A stretch of DNA of 64,000 bases, taken from assembly GCF_027887165.1 (NCBI RefSeq), contig NC_077234.1:249763658-249827657 (forward strand), in the 5' to 3' direction. Shown here in pieces: positions 1 through 11,856 of this stretch. A program made the translations under genes and the position numbers. Positions within the stretch are counted from its first letter, which is position 1. Every line of letters starts with the position of its first letter. This DNA is from Monodelphis domestica (Eukaryota > Chordata > Mammalia > Didelphimorphia > Didelphidae). The notes under the pieces are model-generated. The model saw only the letters and a program-made list of their open reading frames with translations. It was not told the DNA's origin and did not search any database.

Positions 1-410
1 TCATACATCCCCAAAGGACAATTAAGTCATCTTTTTTTTTTAATTGAATTTAAATGGCCAAAAAAAAACCCTTTAAGATAGCAAACAAATAAATATTTCA
101 TGTAATATGTAATAACAAGAAAAATTTAAAAGGCAGCATGACATATTAAGATAGATAATATTGCCTGGTGGTCAGGAAGACCTGAATTCAGGTCCTGTTT
201 CTGATATATATGAGGTGTGACCATAGACAAGTCAACTTCTCAATCTAAGACAACACTTTAAAATCTAACTTGGAGTCAAGTTCTTTATTTCTTAAGAAGA
301 AAAAGTGAAATGTTTTTTTAAAAGCTAACAATAATAATTTTCCCCAAATTTAAGATTTCTCCATTATCTCCAAATTAGATAAAAATTTAAAGAAAATAAA
401 TCATCTTAAC
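1..410 (-). other. C3orf38: C3orf38 intron 2 (partial)
   Basis: Non-coding AT-rich sequence downstream of the exon 2 donor, on the minus strand. The last coding exon of C3orf38 is not in the window. Positions about 160-262 look like a degraded MIR-type SINE (plus strand), with a 'gacctgaattcaggtc' segment and a 'gtgtgacc...caagtca' segment. Nothing else is recognised. Confidence 0.6.
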
Positions 411-646
411 TTGTTCAGATCGTATGATGTCTGTCTTTGAAACGCTCTCCCATGTTTCATTCACCAAGTTCAACTCCTTGTTCCAGTGATTTTTTGCATA
501 CTGAATAAGATTGTGCTTTTCAGAAGCTGGGGGTACAATTATTCCTTTTGTTGCTAGATATTTAAATATGATTTCTCTGTGCACTTTCTTTCTCTTCAAA
601 AGTTCTTCAGCACTTTGACTGTAAGCTAATATTGCACGAATGGCAT
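411..646 (-). CDS. C3orf38: C3orf38 homologue, coding exon 2
   Basis: Internal coding exon of 236 nt. The acceptor is 'tttcctag' ending at 647 and the donor reads GTTAAG from 410 down. The first codon is split (G from exon 1 plus AT here, giving Asp) and the exon ends in phase 0. It encodes 78 further residues, including [26 protein letters not shown] and [14 protein letters not shown], which I recognise from mammalian C3orf38, a poorly characterised protein (DUF4518 family) with a suggested link to apoptosis. An in-frame stop follows seven codons past the donor, so reading on would truncate the protein; splicing to an exon left of the window is expected. The donor is a weak GT site (GTTAAG), so the exact 3' edge is slightly less certain than the acceptor. 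Confidence 0.88.
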
Positions 647-2249
647 CTAGGAAAGAATATGCAAAAAATGAAGTTAAAATTAAAACGACTTTTGCTATAA
701 AAATTTCCAAATGAAAATATAGAAAATTTCTAGCTTTCAAGTTTTTCCTTCCTCTACAAATTTTTTTGTATTTAAATTTTTTCCCTTTTTAAAATTTAGA
801 ATATTTTCCCATGATTCATGATCCCCCTGCCCCCATATTTAAGTTTTTAAAAACTGCTTCCAAAAAGAGGATAAACATTTACACTCAGTCTCCTTAAAAG
901 AAAAAATTTCAAGAATAAAAATTTAAGATATTTATTTTTTAAAGAAAATTATTCAAAATTTTATTCTGAAAACAAATCCATTTTGGACCATGGTATTTTA
1001 CAATTGTTTATTTTAAATCTGGTGAATTTTACTTCATCAAAGCAAATAAATATCTAGATATAGTCAATAAAGAAAATATTTTTACTTTGTTTAATGTAAT
1101 ATAACTGCTGAATAATGATTTTTGAAGAATGACCATTATTGCTAACCAGTGAAATAAGAAATAAGAGGGATATACCTGACACGTGGTGAGTGAAATTTAA
1201 CTGCTGGATTTTTCTGAAGTGAATTTCCCCAGGTCTTGGGCTACATGGGCCAAGGTCTATCTGGTTAAGGACTAAACTCCCCTGCCTAGTTTTTGAGCCA
1301 GAGGCCAGGAGTAAATTACTTAGGGTTTAGGCTAAATATATTACCTTATCCTCTCTCTTGACTTCTTGCTTTACTCTTTCCACATTTTGTAAATAAATTG
1401 TAAATAAAATCTCTTTGGAATTAATTAAATTCCTGGCAACAAAACTCTTAAATATATTCAGTCCAACCATAAATTTTAACAGTATAGATGGACAAGGTGG
1501 GAGTTGTGAATTGCCTCTACTTCATCATATGATGGATGTATCAAAGTCAAATTGCTGGAGATCAAAACTAAGTCTAATATTCAAGTTTATAGGATCCTAA
1601 TAAGCGTCAGTAAATTATACTGGAAAAAGTACAAAATTGGAAATTGGAAAGTTGGAAAGGCATGAGCTCAAATTAGACTTCTAACTCTTATTAGTAACCA
1701 GAACAGGTTCTTTGACCATGGGCCAATCAACTTGGAGTCCAAGTTTCCTAATTCATAAAATGGACAAAATACTAAGTGTTTCATACAGTTGTGATTATCA
1801 AATGAAATCGTGTGTGTGTGTGTGTGTGAGAAGTTTTGTATATAGCACATACTCTAATGTTAAACTGAAAATTCTTTTAAAAATTCCAAAAATGCAAATA
1901 TATTCCAAATATTTCCAAAAATACAACTAAACTAAAGTTTCACACAAATAATTTGCTCTGAATGTAGAATTTAACTTAATTTGTTAATTTTGAAAATAAA
2001 CCCTTTTTAAAGGTAAAGAGGTATATAACATAACGTTCTCAGAGTATAAATCCTTGGGTTGAAATCATCTGGGATTCTGAGCAAGTCAAGGAAATTCTCA
2101 ATCTCAATCCTTTCCAACCCCCATGTTTTATAAGCCTCAAAACTAAATTGGTAGAAGAAACTTCCTCACTGTAAATGCTGTAACAATGCAAACTATAGTA
2201 TCAAAACAAAACAAAAATTACCTAATATTTATAAATAGTAGAATCTTTG

Positions 2250-2463
2250 GGGGGCAGCTGGGTGGTTCAGTAGATTGAGATCCAGGCCTTGAGACGGGAA
2301 GTCCTAGGTTTAAATCTGGCCACAGACACTGAACAAATAAATCACTTAACCCCTATTGCCTAGCCCTTACCACTCTTCTGCCTTAGAACTGTGAAGGGTT
2401 CAATTATGGGTAGGAACCAATACACAGTATTGATTCTAAGGCAGCAGATAAAGGTTTAAAACA
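2250..2463 (+). mobile_element. Marsupial tRNA-like SINE, full length
   Basis: Starts 'ggggcagctgggtggttcag' (A-box region), has the B-box-like 'aggtttaaatctgg' and ends 'aaaggtttaaaa'. It is flanked by a perfect 17-bp target-site duplication (aaatagtagaatctttg) at 2233-2249 and 2464-2480, so it is an intact LINE-mobilised insertion. It carries a small internal insertion in the tail half ('gggttcaattatggg'). Confidence 0.92.
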
Positions 2464-2919
2464 AAATAGTAGAATCTTTGAATCAAGCTGTTAGATATTA
2501 TCTTTTTTTGTGTACTAATTCAAAATATTTTAACTTTCTTTTTAAATGTCATTTTTTGTGAAATAGTAGGGTCAGGATAATAAATATATCTGAACAAGGA
2601 TGAAATGAGGATGAACTATAGGAACAGGAATTTTCCCACTTTAAGCTGAATGGGTGAAAATTTATGTCTACAACAGACCAAATGGAAATTTAGCAACTAA
2701 AGGAAAACCTAACATGGAATCAGAATAATGATATTTCTCTAAGAGGACAGAGAATTGCACTTAACCTTCCATTTTGGGTCCTGAAAACCTAATCATGAAT
2801 TCAAAACACAGAGAAAAAGCATAAAATACACCCAAAAGCTACCAGAAGATTACTTGAGTAGAATTCTTTTTAATCAGAATGTTCTGTAGTAACTATAACT
2901 AACAGAAGCATTTGGTCAA

Positions 2920-3275
2920 ATGAGGTATGGAAGGGAAGGGAAACTTCAGCAGCAGAAAACCACTGCTGCAGTAGGCTCAGTCAAGTTTGTTGTCAGTCAG
3001 CACAGAACATGTTGGAGGAAATGGAGAACCAGCACCGAACAGTCTGAGTGTGTTCTGATTACGATTGACATAGGGGACTGTTCGCATCTTGAGTACAAGA
3101 GAAGTGTGGCCTTTCTTAAGGATGTGCCCAAAGCCACAGACAATGACTCTTCTCTGATTCAAAAGGACATCCATAGCCCGTTCTTTTCTGGGAAGCATGC
3201 AGATGCTATGTTCCTTCATAAGTAGATGGTTTTCTTTAACTTGATGAGAGTGATATCCTTGTTGTTTCACAAATA
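2920..3275. other. Unidentified open segment, possible retrocopy
   Basis: Both strands are open for about 100 codons here (plus 2920-3225, minus 2977-3270), and base composition is less AT-rich than the flanks. I do not recognise either protein. The minus frame contains VIVCGFGHILKKGH and ends in a stop at 2977. There are no clear poly(A) tail or target-site duplications. It may be a decayed processed gene copy or simply chance. Confidence 0.2.
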
Positions 3276-4214
3276 CAGAAAGGGAAGCAAAGACCTAACA
3301 AATTTATTTAATAATAAAATTTACAAAATAAGATCTTTGATTTAGAGGTGAAAGAGATCTTGGAAGATAACTATTTTAAATCTCTCAGTTCACAAATGAG
3401 GAAAATGAGGTCCAGAGATGTGAAGTGATTTGCCAAAGATTACCCAGCATATCTACTACACAATAATGACCAATTTTGAAATGGTAAATTCTCCAAAATA
3501 AACCAGAAAATGCCAGTTGTATAACATGACTCAATCAGTGCAATACAATTTTATAGAAACAAAAAAGTTACAACCAGAGTCAATCCCTGTGCCACAATAA
3601 AACAAACAGAAACATGCCCAAATGTACATTTGGTCCTTAAATACAGGAACACTTCACATAAAAGTGCACATTCCAACACAGGATTGAGATGACCAAAAAA
3701 ATGGATAGATTCACTGGAAACTAGCATTTACTTACTAGAATAAGACTGCATAAAATCAACATAGATTTGTCTAACTTGGTCAGTGGAAAAATCAAGGGAT
3801 GATGCTTGAACTGATAAAACAAATGGAGGGGTGTGGTATCCAAGGGCAAGGTAGAAAAGAATTAACCATCAATAGTGGGAATAGGAATTAAAGTACACTA
3901 TTTAAAAGGCTACTCTCTTGGGATTATCTGGGTCAAAGGTTAACCATTTTTATATTATCAGATTCCTTTGGCAGAATTGTGAAACCTGTGGAATCCTCGA
4001 ATGTTTTTTAAATAACAAAAAATAAAATATATAGGATTACAAAAGAAACCAAGTATATGTAAAATTATCTAATTATTTTTTAAAATGAAATTCATGGGTC
4101 ACAGATTAAGAACTCCTGATCTAGTAAAACTCCTCTCATTTAAGAAATGAATTTAAAAAAAGGCCCCCAGAAGTAAAATGACCCAACATTTACCAAAAAT
4201 GATATCATTAAACC

Positions 4215-4480
4215 CAGGTTCTTTCTCATTTTATAGATGAAGGAAAGGAGGTATAGAGAAGTCAAGTGACTTGTCCAGAGCCACACAGCTGATAATGCTT
4301 GGCACAGGACTCAAATTTCCCTAACCCCTCTTAATTCCAGTGCTTTCCCTTTCTAAAACTGCTTGCTCTGTATACATTTGCTTGCACATAGTTTCCTCTG
4401 AGGGCAGGGGCTGTCTTTTGCCTCTTTTGATATTCTCAGCACTTAGCAGTGCTTGGCTTTAATGTTTATTAAATTGAATT
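4215..4480. repeat. MIR-type SINE followed by L2-type tail
   Basis: 4215-4330 reads as antisense MIR ('tagatgaaggaaaggaggta...gtgacttgtccagagccacacagc'). 4331-4480 has the L2/MIR-type 3' tail on the plus strand ('gagggcaggggctgtctttt', 'gcagtgcttggc', 'gtttattaaattg'). Confidence 0.6.
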
Positions 4481-4529
4481 CAAACTCACATTTACCTGAC
4501 TCCAAAGTCCAAAGCTCTATACACGATGC

Positions 4530-4725
4530 CCAATTTCGTGTTTTCTTGGCAAAGATACTGCGGTGGTTTGCCATTTCTTTCTCCAGATCATTTTTCGGAT
4601 AAAAGAACTGAAGCATAGTTAAGTGACTTGTCCAAAGTCACAGTTATTAAGAGGATGAGGCCAGATTTAAGTCTTATCTCCTTACTCCAGGGCCAGCGCT
4701 CCCTAGCTGCTCTTGCCACCTAGAC
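4530..4725 (-). repeat. RTE-type marsupial SINE, degraded
   Basis: Contains 'cttggcaaagatactgcggt', 'ggtttgccatttctttctcc' and a later 'gtcacagttattaag' block, ending 'ttgccacctag'. This pattern is shared with the copies at 43765-43978 and 53325-53545. Confidence 0.6.
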
Positions 4726-5199
4726 CCGAGTTCAAATTCTGACCACTTCTTAATCAGATTTACAGCTGCGCTTTGCAAGTCGTCTTAAATCCCTTAGTTT
4801 TTCATATGGTAAACAGGCTTCCTCTGGCTCATCCAGGTATTTGGTGACAACGTTCGAATTCTGTAACTCGCTCCTTAAGAGTTCAAAATGCAGCCAGGGG
4901 ACCCCCAGCCCACCTCTGATTTCGGGCAAGTCACTTCACCCCCTCTAGTTCTCAGCTTTCTCTTTAAACAGTGCGATAGTTGGTGCAGATTTCGGGGTAA
5001 GTAGAAAGGCTATGTCTATGGACTCCTCGGAACTAGGTTTCTAAAAGCTGAAGGTACAAATACACAGGATTAAGAAGGAAATCAAGGTCAGGGAAATAAA
5101 GTATTCTCCCCATCCTTCCAAATTCAAGTTCAAGGATCCCCTCGAAATCTATCTGGGTTAAATAAAAATGCCCGGGGATGGGGGGTCCCATTCTAAATT

Positions 5200-6060
5200 C
5201 CTGAGACACCACCCGCAATAGCGCGGGAAGGATCAGTTTGAAGCGCACTAAAGCGCGGCACCCGGCGGGACCCGGCCCTGTGGCGGGCTCTATGACGTTA
5301 CTCTTCCCGGCAGCGTCACAAAAGGAGGGCCTCAGCCTGGGCGTTCCAGGAGCTAGGCAAGGCCCCGCCGCGGCTGGGCCGGCGCGCTGGCTCCCTGGCT
5401 CCCAGAACTTGGGCTCGCCGCCCCTCCCCCACCGCCTCGAGTCCACAACAGGGCGCGAAAAGGGTACCCTCAAGTGGCTTCCCCCGACCTGCGGTTGGCC
5501 CGACCAGCCTTACCTTGGCGGTTCTGGGGCTGAACCAAGCGGTTGGTAATGGTGTCGCATAGCGCAAGGATATCGGGAGTTTCTATTAGACCTAGCAGGT
5601 CTCGACAACCCTCAAGCTCCATCATGTTCAGCCCCGACATGTTGCCCCCAGGCAGGGGGTGGGGAGGGACGTCTCCGGCCCAACTGCTCCGGTGCCCACC
5701 TTGGCAACTGTAACCGGAAGTGCTCGTCTCATCTCTTCTACCCTCCCTCCGCGCCATGCGCAGAAGTCCTTCACCACATATGCCTTGCGCGGAGAGGTGT
5801 GGGGCGTCACTAAATGGTGTCCTCCCAGGGGCATGAGTTCTTAAATTAAAGTTCCATGGGATAAGGTCCCTCCCTTCCTTCCACAGACAACCCTCAATCC
5901 GTTAAATTTCTGGCTGGCTCCATGACCTAGCTGTTCACGCGAATTGTTTGGGACTCTTTGTGCAGGAAGTGAATCATTGACAGAGGAAATAAGTTCCGCG
6001 GGACGGAAATGTAACCTACGTCGAAGATGTCCATTCAGGATGCGCCTGCGAGGTGGACTC
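5200..6060. promoter_or_regulatory. CpG-rich, probably bidirectional promoter of C3orf38
   Basis: A GC- and CpG-rich block in an otherwise AT-rich region that spans C3orf38 exon 1 and its upstream flank. It contains a CRE-like TGACGTTA (5292-5299), an ETS/GABP-like ACCGGAAGTG (5713-5722), an NRF1-like GCGCCATGCGCA (about 5751-5762), a second ETS-like CAGGAAGTG (about 5962-5970) and an NRF1-like TGCGCCTGCG (6041-6050). No TATA box is obvious. Such motifs are typical of housekeeping bidirectional promoters. In human, CGGBP1 starts head to head with C3orf38; a plus-strand CGGBP1 5' UTR exon around 5700-6060 is therefore an inference, not something I can delimit. Confidence 0.7.
5514..5640 (-). 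CDS. C3orf38: C3orf38 homologue, coding exon 1
   Basis: The first coding exon: 42 codons plus one base, starting at ATG 5640-5638 and ending at a GTAAGG donor (5513 down). It begins [12 protein letters not shown] and ends [11 protein letters not shown], as in mammalian C3orf38, and joins exon 2 in frame (…RQ-D-AIRAIL). An upstream ATG at 5757-5755 is in frame with no stop between, which would add 39 residues, but the extension is Gly/Ser/Arg-rich CpG-island sequence and the MSGL start matches the family, so 5640 is preferred. Start and donor lie in a CpG-rich block. Confidence 0.92.
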
Positions 6061-7740
6061 TACAATTGTGCTTGTTTTTTCAGATTTGTACTATCTCCCT
6101 AAATCCCTTCCTTCTTTCACCCCAGAGTCTAGAGACGAGAGAATTTGGCTATTATGTGTCCCAAATGCCCATTGGATGGTGGACATTTCCTCAATAGACA
6201 TAGACATACATATATTTATAGTTAGGTATCCAAAGACGTATTTAAATATATTAAAATATGTACATATTCTATATAAAGATTACGTAGATCTTGACATAGC
6301 TACATAATATGGAATATGTATGTGAGGACTATGGGTTCTTAAGGTGGGATCCTGGTGTGCTGGAGCCAGCTGCTATCTCTCATTGTTAAACTTTCTGGAA
6401 ATCAAGCAAAACTTGCAAATCAGAAATTGATTCTTCGTTTTGTAATGCAAGGAAAAGATGGAGAAAATGATAATAATGTATATTAAACTTAAAAGTGCAT
6501 CGTGCCTGTGAGTATTTTCTTTCATTGACCCATTTGTTAAAACATTTTCCAGCCCACTTAGGGCTGGTGCATAAATTTCAAAGTACTTTTGAACTTAGAT
6601 GGCCAGGAAATCCACATCTTTAATTTTTACTAATCAATGGTTTTCCTTCATAATCCCATCCCATGTTAAGTATTTACAAAGCACACCCATAATAATCTTC
6701 ATGTGTAATCTTATGCATTAAAATATTTGGTTTAAAAGTTTCTGGAGAAAAGCATATACATATATATATATATATAAATAAATTTTAAGAGAAAAATGTT
6801 AAGCAACAAAGCTGTTACTATTATATATATTTTTAAATAAAGTAATACATGTTCTAGTTGTGTCCTAAAATCCATTCTGTATAATGAACACTAAAATGTT
6901 CACATTTGTCCAGTTCCTAATAAAAAGTGGACATTTCCACTTTTTCCAAACTTTCCTAAAGCACTAACTTTATATGAAACTTTCCTCTAATTTCCCAGCA
7001 GCTTGTGCTTCCTCGCTCCCCTTTACTTTCCATTTACCTATTATATAGTTTGTATATGTATACATTGCTCCCTCCATAGAATGTTTCTTTTATTTCTAGC
7101 TCTAGCAATTGGGGTGGTACCTGAAACATAGGAAGATACTAAGTGCTTATCAGTGATTGATTCTGGTATTTGTAACCAGAGGCAAAGAATATGGAACATG
7201 ATATAGTAAAGATAAGAGCCTTTACATATATAGTTCCAGGAGCTCAGAGGTGAAGTGACTTCTCCATTGTCCCCAGGTTAAGTTGAACAATCAGGTCTTA
7301 TGATTCCCAGGTGCCAAGCTCCTTTCTCTGCTGCCCTCTGCTTGTCTTCGCATCCACCTCCTTTCTCTCCTCCCAGCAATTCTGCCAAACTTTGTACAGG
7401 CCTGAATTTGGGATATTTTCACTCTTTCCTGATAGGCATCATGGCCAGACCTTCCAGGCTGCAGAAAAGACACGACCTCTCACCGTTGTGTCTCTCATTC
7501 ACTAGGTTTCCAGATGCCTCAGAGCCAGATTACCTAGCTTCTGGACACGAAAGCTCCCTGGCTGGAAGCACCGTGCCTTCTTGCTCGTGCCCACCAAAGG
7601 TGGGTAGTTGAAATTGTGCTGCAATTTTGAGAGTGAAGTTGTGCTGAAATTTGGGGAGTCTAACTTGAACCTTCTAACTGAAACTGAAATTCTGTCTAAG
7701 GACTCATTCCCCAGGATGAACATACTTCCATCTACTTTCC
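6061..7740. other. Intergenic, mostly unrecognised
   Basis: AT-rich sequence with a (TA)n run at about 6757-6777 and a MIR-like antisense fragment at about 7205-7320 ('gaggtgaagtgacttctcc'). Open frames at 7290-7720 occur on both strands and show no family resemblance. Confidence 0.5.
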
Positions 7741-8750
7741 TATTTAGTGATACTGAACGCCCCTAATGCTGCTGAACTAAATCAGACACTCGCTCCCTCA
7801 TTTCTATCCACCTCAAAGTCCTATCCCCACACCTCCATTCCACACATTAATCTTTTACCACTTCTCTTGCCCCTTTCATCCTTGGACTCCCTCCAGTGGC
7901 AATGCATCACCACCTACCCTTTCACTCACATTCATTGAGATGGAGCAGAATTAGAATATTCCTTATTCTCTTTGCCATTTTAAGACTCTCCCTCTATACT
8001 TCAGCACCTTTTGAGATTCATGCAATCCAAATGTATCACCCAATTCAAATTTTAGTAATTGCTATCAACTGACCCTAAAAACAGTCTTTCCCCTCAATTC
8101 TGTCTCTTTCATAGTTTTTTCCACCCCAATTTCCACTCTCATACTAAAGGACTTTAACATACCTATTAATTTAATTCTCACAAATACTCAACTTCTCCAT
8201 TCCTCAAGCTAATCAATTTCCATGACTTACCCCTTTGATCATACAAGGATGATAATAACTTTGATCTTCTCATTATCCCCATGGTCATATTTTTAAGGTC
8301 TCCAGAATTCCTCTATCTGATCATAATATTTTTTAATGCTCACAGACTTCACTCCTGCTAACTTTTCCTCTATATCATGACCTTTTATTCTCTCCAGTTT
8401 TCAATACCAACCCAGGGTATCATTTTGCTCTGGCTACACTTTTGTCCTTTTCCAATCGTGGGTGGTTCAGCCCTATCCTATTATTTGCTCTCAGACCATT
8501 TGTTTCCTTTTCCTGCCTCCAATCATGCTTTGCCAAACCACAATCAAGTACTATTTCTATCACCTTCATCCTTTGTCCCTACTCACATGCCACTGAATGT
8601 AATTGAAATAAATAATGAAACCATGCAGACAAGGTCCATTACAAAATTATGCTACCTAATCTCAGCCTGGCAGGGCAATATCCGTAACTGTTCCAAATCT
8701 TTTTCCTCAAAATTGAACATATTTCCCAATTAGCCAAATAGTCTTATTGA
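7741..8750 (+). mobile_element. L2/CR1-clade LINE relic (endonuclease part)
   Basis: Pyrimidine-rich plus-strand sequence with many breaks. Around 8140-8330 it reads like an L2 endonuclease: 'ctaaaggactttaacatacc' gives a degraded GDFN-type motif followed by the next conserved stretch. A comparable block occurs in the larger L2 relic at about 42360-42700. No intact ORF remains. Confidence 0.55.
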
Positions 8751-8794
8751 AGTAAGTCATCTTCTATGTGGAATACAAGGACATTCCAAAAATT

Positions 8795-10420
8795 AATTTT
8801 TTAAAAGGGCAAGAATGTTAACAATGCAAAAATCTTAAATAGAATACTAGCAAAAAGACTCCAACAAGTGTTCATGAGGGTTATTCATTATGATCATGTG
8901 GAATTTATACCCGGAATGCAAGGATGGTTTAATGTTAGGAAAACCATCCACATAATTGACCATATCAATAACCAAACCAACAAAAAAATCACATGATTAC
9001 CTCAATAGATGCAGAAAAAGCCTTTGATAAAATACAACACTCATTACTATTGAAAATACGAGAAAGGATAGGAATAGAAAGGCCTTTCCTAAGAATAATA
9101 AACAGTATAAATTTAAAATCATCAGCAAACATCATCTGCAATGGTGACAAACTAAAAGCCTTCCCAATAAGATCAGGAGTGAAACAAGGATGCCCATTAT
9201 CACCTCTATTTTTAACATTGTACTAGAAACACTTATAGTAGCAATTAGAGAAGAAAAAGAAATTAAACGTATTAAAATTGGCAATAAGGAGACTAAGCTA
9301 TCACTCTGAGGTTGATATGATGGTCTACTGAAAGAATCCTAGAGAATCTACTGAAAAGCTAATGGAAATAATCAACAACTTTAGCAAAGTTGCAGGATAC
9401 AAAATAAACCCACATAAGTCATCAGCATTTCTATATTATAACAAAGTTTCCTTAGAAGAACAAAAGATCAAGAATATCAAGAAAGATAATGAAAAAAAAA
9501 AGTGGAGGAATGTGGCCTCACCGTACCATATCTAAAATTGTGAAGGAGGGGAGGCTAGAGGTACCAGATCTTAAACTGTACTATAAAGCAGCGGTCATCA
9601 AAACAATATGGTACTGGTTAAGAGACAGAAAGGAGGATCAATAGAATAGAAGTGGGGTAAATGACCTGAGCAAGAGAATGTATGATAAACCCAAAGGTCC
9701 CAGTTTTTGGGACAAGATACCACTATTTGACAAAAGCTGCTGGGATAATTGGAAAACAATATAGGAGAGATTAGGTTTAGATCAATATCTCATACCCTAT
9801 ATGAAGATAAATTCAGAATGGGTAAATTACTTAAATATAAAAAAGGAAATTATAAGTAAATTAGGTGAACACAGAATAGTATACCTGTCAGATCTATGGA
9901 AAAGAAAGGAATTTATGACCAAGCAAGAGAACAAGAATATTATAAAATGTAAAATGAATAATTTTGATTACATTAGATTAAAAAGGTTTTGTACAAACAA
10001 AACCAATGTAACCAAAATTAGAAGGGAAGAAACAATTAGAAAAAAATCTTAATAACAAAAACCTCTGATAAAGGTCTAATCTCTCAAATTTATAAAGAGC
10101 TAAATCAATTGTACAAAAAATCAAATCATTCCCCAATTGATAAATGGGCAAGGCACATGAAAAGGGGATTTTCTGATAAAAAAAAAATCAAAACTATCAA
10201 TAAACACATGAAAAAGTGTTCTAAATCCATCATAATTAGAGAAATGCAAATCAAAACAACACTGAGGTACCACCTCACACCTAGCAGATTAGCCAATATG
10301 ACAGCAAAGGAAAGTAATAAATGTTGGAGGGGATGTGGCAAAATTGGGACACTAATGTATTGCTGGTGGAGTTGTGAATTGATCCAACCATTCTGGAAGT
10401 ACTTTTAAAAGACTACCTGC
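8795..10420 (+). mobile_element. LINE-1 'A', 5' portion (ORF2 reverse transcriptase)
   Basis: ORF2-derived sequence broken by stops. 8993-9226 carries the RT segment ITSIDAEKAFDKIQHSLLLK and SGVKQGCPLSPLFLTLY. 9801-10408 carries the C-terminal ORF2 part ([15 protein letters not shown], then WKYF). A deletion removes the stretch that should hold the catalytic FADD-type box (around 9230-9330 is scrambled). The element stops at 'gactacctgcccttt' near 10420 and resumes at about 11857 beyond an inserted antisense L1. Confidence 0.85.
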
Positions 10421-11856
10421 CCTTTTAAAATTTTTATTTTTTCTTAAATTGTATTTAATTGATTAAGAACATTTTCCTATGGTTACATGATTCATGTTCT
10501 TTCTTTTACCTACTCCCACCACCCTTCTGTAACCCACAATTCCACTGGGTTTTACATGTGTCATTGATCAAGACCTATTTCCATATTATTGTTATTTGCA
10601 CTAGGGAGATCATTTAGGGTTTATAACCTCAATCATATCCCCATTGACCCATGTGATCAAGCAGTTGTTTTTCTTCTGTGTTTCTACTCCCACAGTTCTT
10701 TCTCTGCATGTGGATAGCTTCTTTCTCATAAGTCCCTCAGAATTGTCCTGGATCATTGCATTGCTGCTAGTAGAGAAGTCCATTACATTTGATTCTACCA
10801 CAGTGTATTAGTCTCTGTGTACAATGTTCTCCTGGCTCTGCTCCTCTCACTCTGCATCACTTCCTGGAGGTTATTCCACTTCACATGGAATTCCTCCAGT
10901 TCTTTATTCCTTTGAGCACAATAGTATTCCATCACCAACATATACCACAATGTGTTCAGCCATTCCCCAATTGATGGGCATCCCCTCGTTTTCCAATTTT
11001 TGGCCACCACAAAGAGCGCAGCTATGAATATTCTTGTACATGTCTTTTTCCTTATTATCTCTTTGGGGTACAGACCCAGCAGTTCTATGGCTGGATCAAA
11101 GGGCAGACAGTCTTTTATCACCCTTTGGGCATAGTTCCAAATTGCCCTCCAGAATGGTTGGATCAATTCACAACTCCTTCACATTTTTCATGATTTCTCT
11201 TGATATTCTTGATCTTTTGTTCTTCCAAATGAACTTTGTTATAGTTTTTTCTAATTCAGTAAAAATGTTTCTTGGAAGTTTGATAGTTAAGACACTGAAT
11301 AAGTAAATTACTTTGGCTAAGACTGTCATTTTTATCATGTTAGCATATCCTACCCATGAGCAATTAATGTTTTTCCAATTGTTTAGTTCTAGTTTTAATT
11401 GTGTGGAAAGTGTTTTCTAGTTGTGATCATATAATTCCTCTGTCTGTCTTGAAAGATAGATTCCTAAGTATTTTATATTTTCTAGGGTGATATTAAATGG
11501 AATTTCTCTTTCTAATTCTTGCTGTCAGGATGTGTTGGAAATATATAGAAATGCTGATGATTTATGTGGGTTTATTTTGTATACTGCAACTTTGCTGAAG
11601 TTGTTAATTATTTTCAGTAGCTTTTTAGTTTATTCTCTAGGATTCTTTAAGTAGACCATCATATCACCTGCAAAGAGTGATAGTTTGGTCTTCTCATTGA
11701 CTATTTTAACACCTTCAATTTCTTTTTCTTCTCTAATTACTACTAGCTATAGTGTTTCTAGTACCATGTTAAATAATAGAAGTGATAATGGGCATCTTTG
11801 TTTCACTACTGATCTTATTAGGAAGGCTTCTAATTTATCCCCATTACCGCTTTTCC
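10421..11856 (-). mobile_element. LINE-1 'B', antisense insertion into LINE-1 'A'
   Basis: Minus-strand L1. Its 3' UTR and A-rich end lie at 10421-10790 and its ORF2 C-terminus at 10795-11166 (starts IQPFWRAIWNYAQR, contains LGLYPKEIIRKK). ORF2 RT sequence is at about 11190-11856. At about 11185 the RT part joins the C-terminal part directly; comparison with L1 'A' (about 9490 versus about 10370) implies an internal deletion near 0.9 kb. It is inserted between adjoining ORF2 codons of L1 'A'. Confidence 0.8.

Larger units (their letters stand above)
647..5513 (-). other. C3orf38: C3orf38 intron 1
   Basis: An intron of 4.9 kb bounded by a GTAAGG donor (5513 down) and a CTAG acceptor (650-647). 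It is AT-rich in the part near exon 2 and CpG-rich in the part near exon 1. It holds SINEs (listed separately), a short (GT)n run at about 1810-1828, a MIR-like fragment at about 3330-3470 and an unidentified ORF pair at 2920-3275. The rest shows nothing recognisable. Confidence 0.8.

Noticed and set aside
5033..5567. Long overlapping frames in the CpG block on both strands
   Set aside because: GC-rich sequence has few stops; only the C3orf38 exon 1 frame has homology and a splice donor.
10126..10341. Minus-strand 71-codon hydrophobic frame
   Set aside because: Antisense of L1 ORF2.
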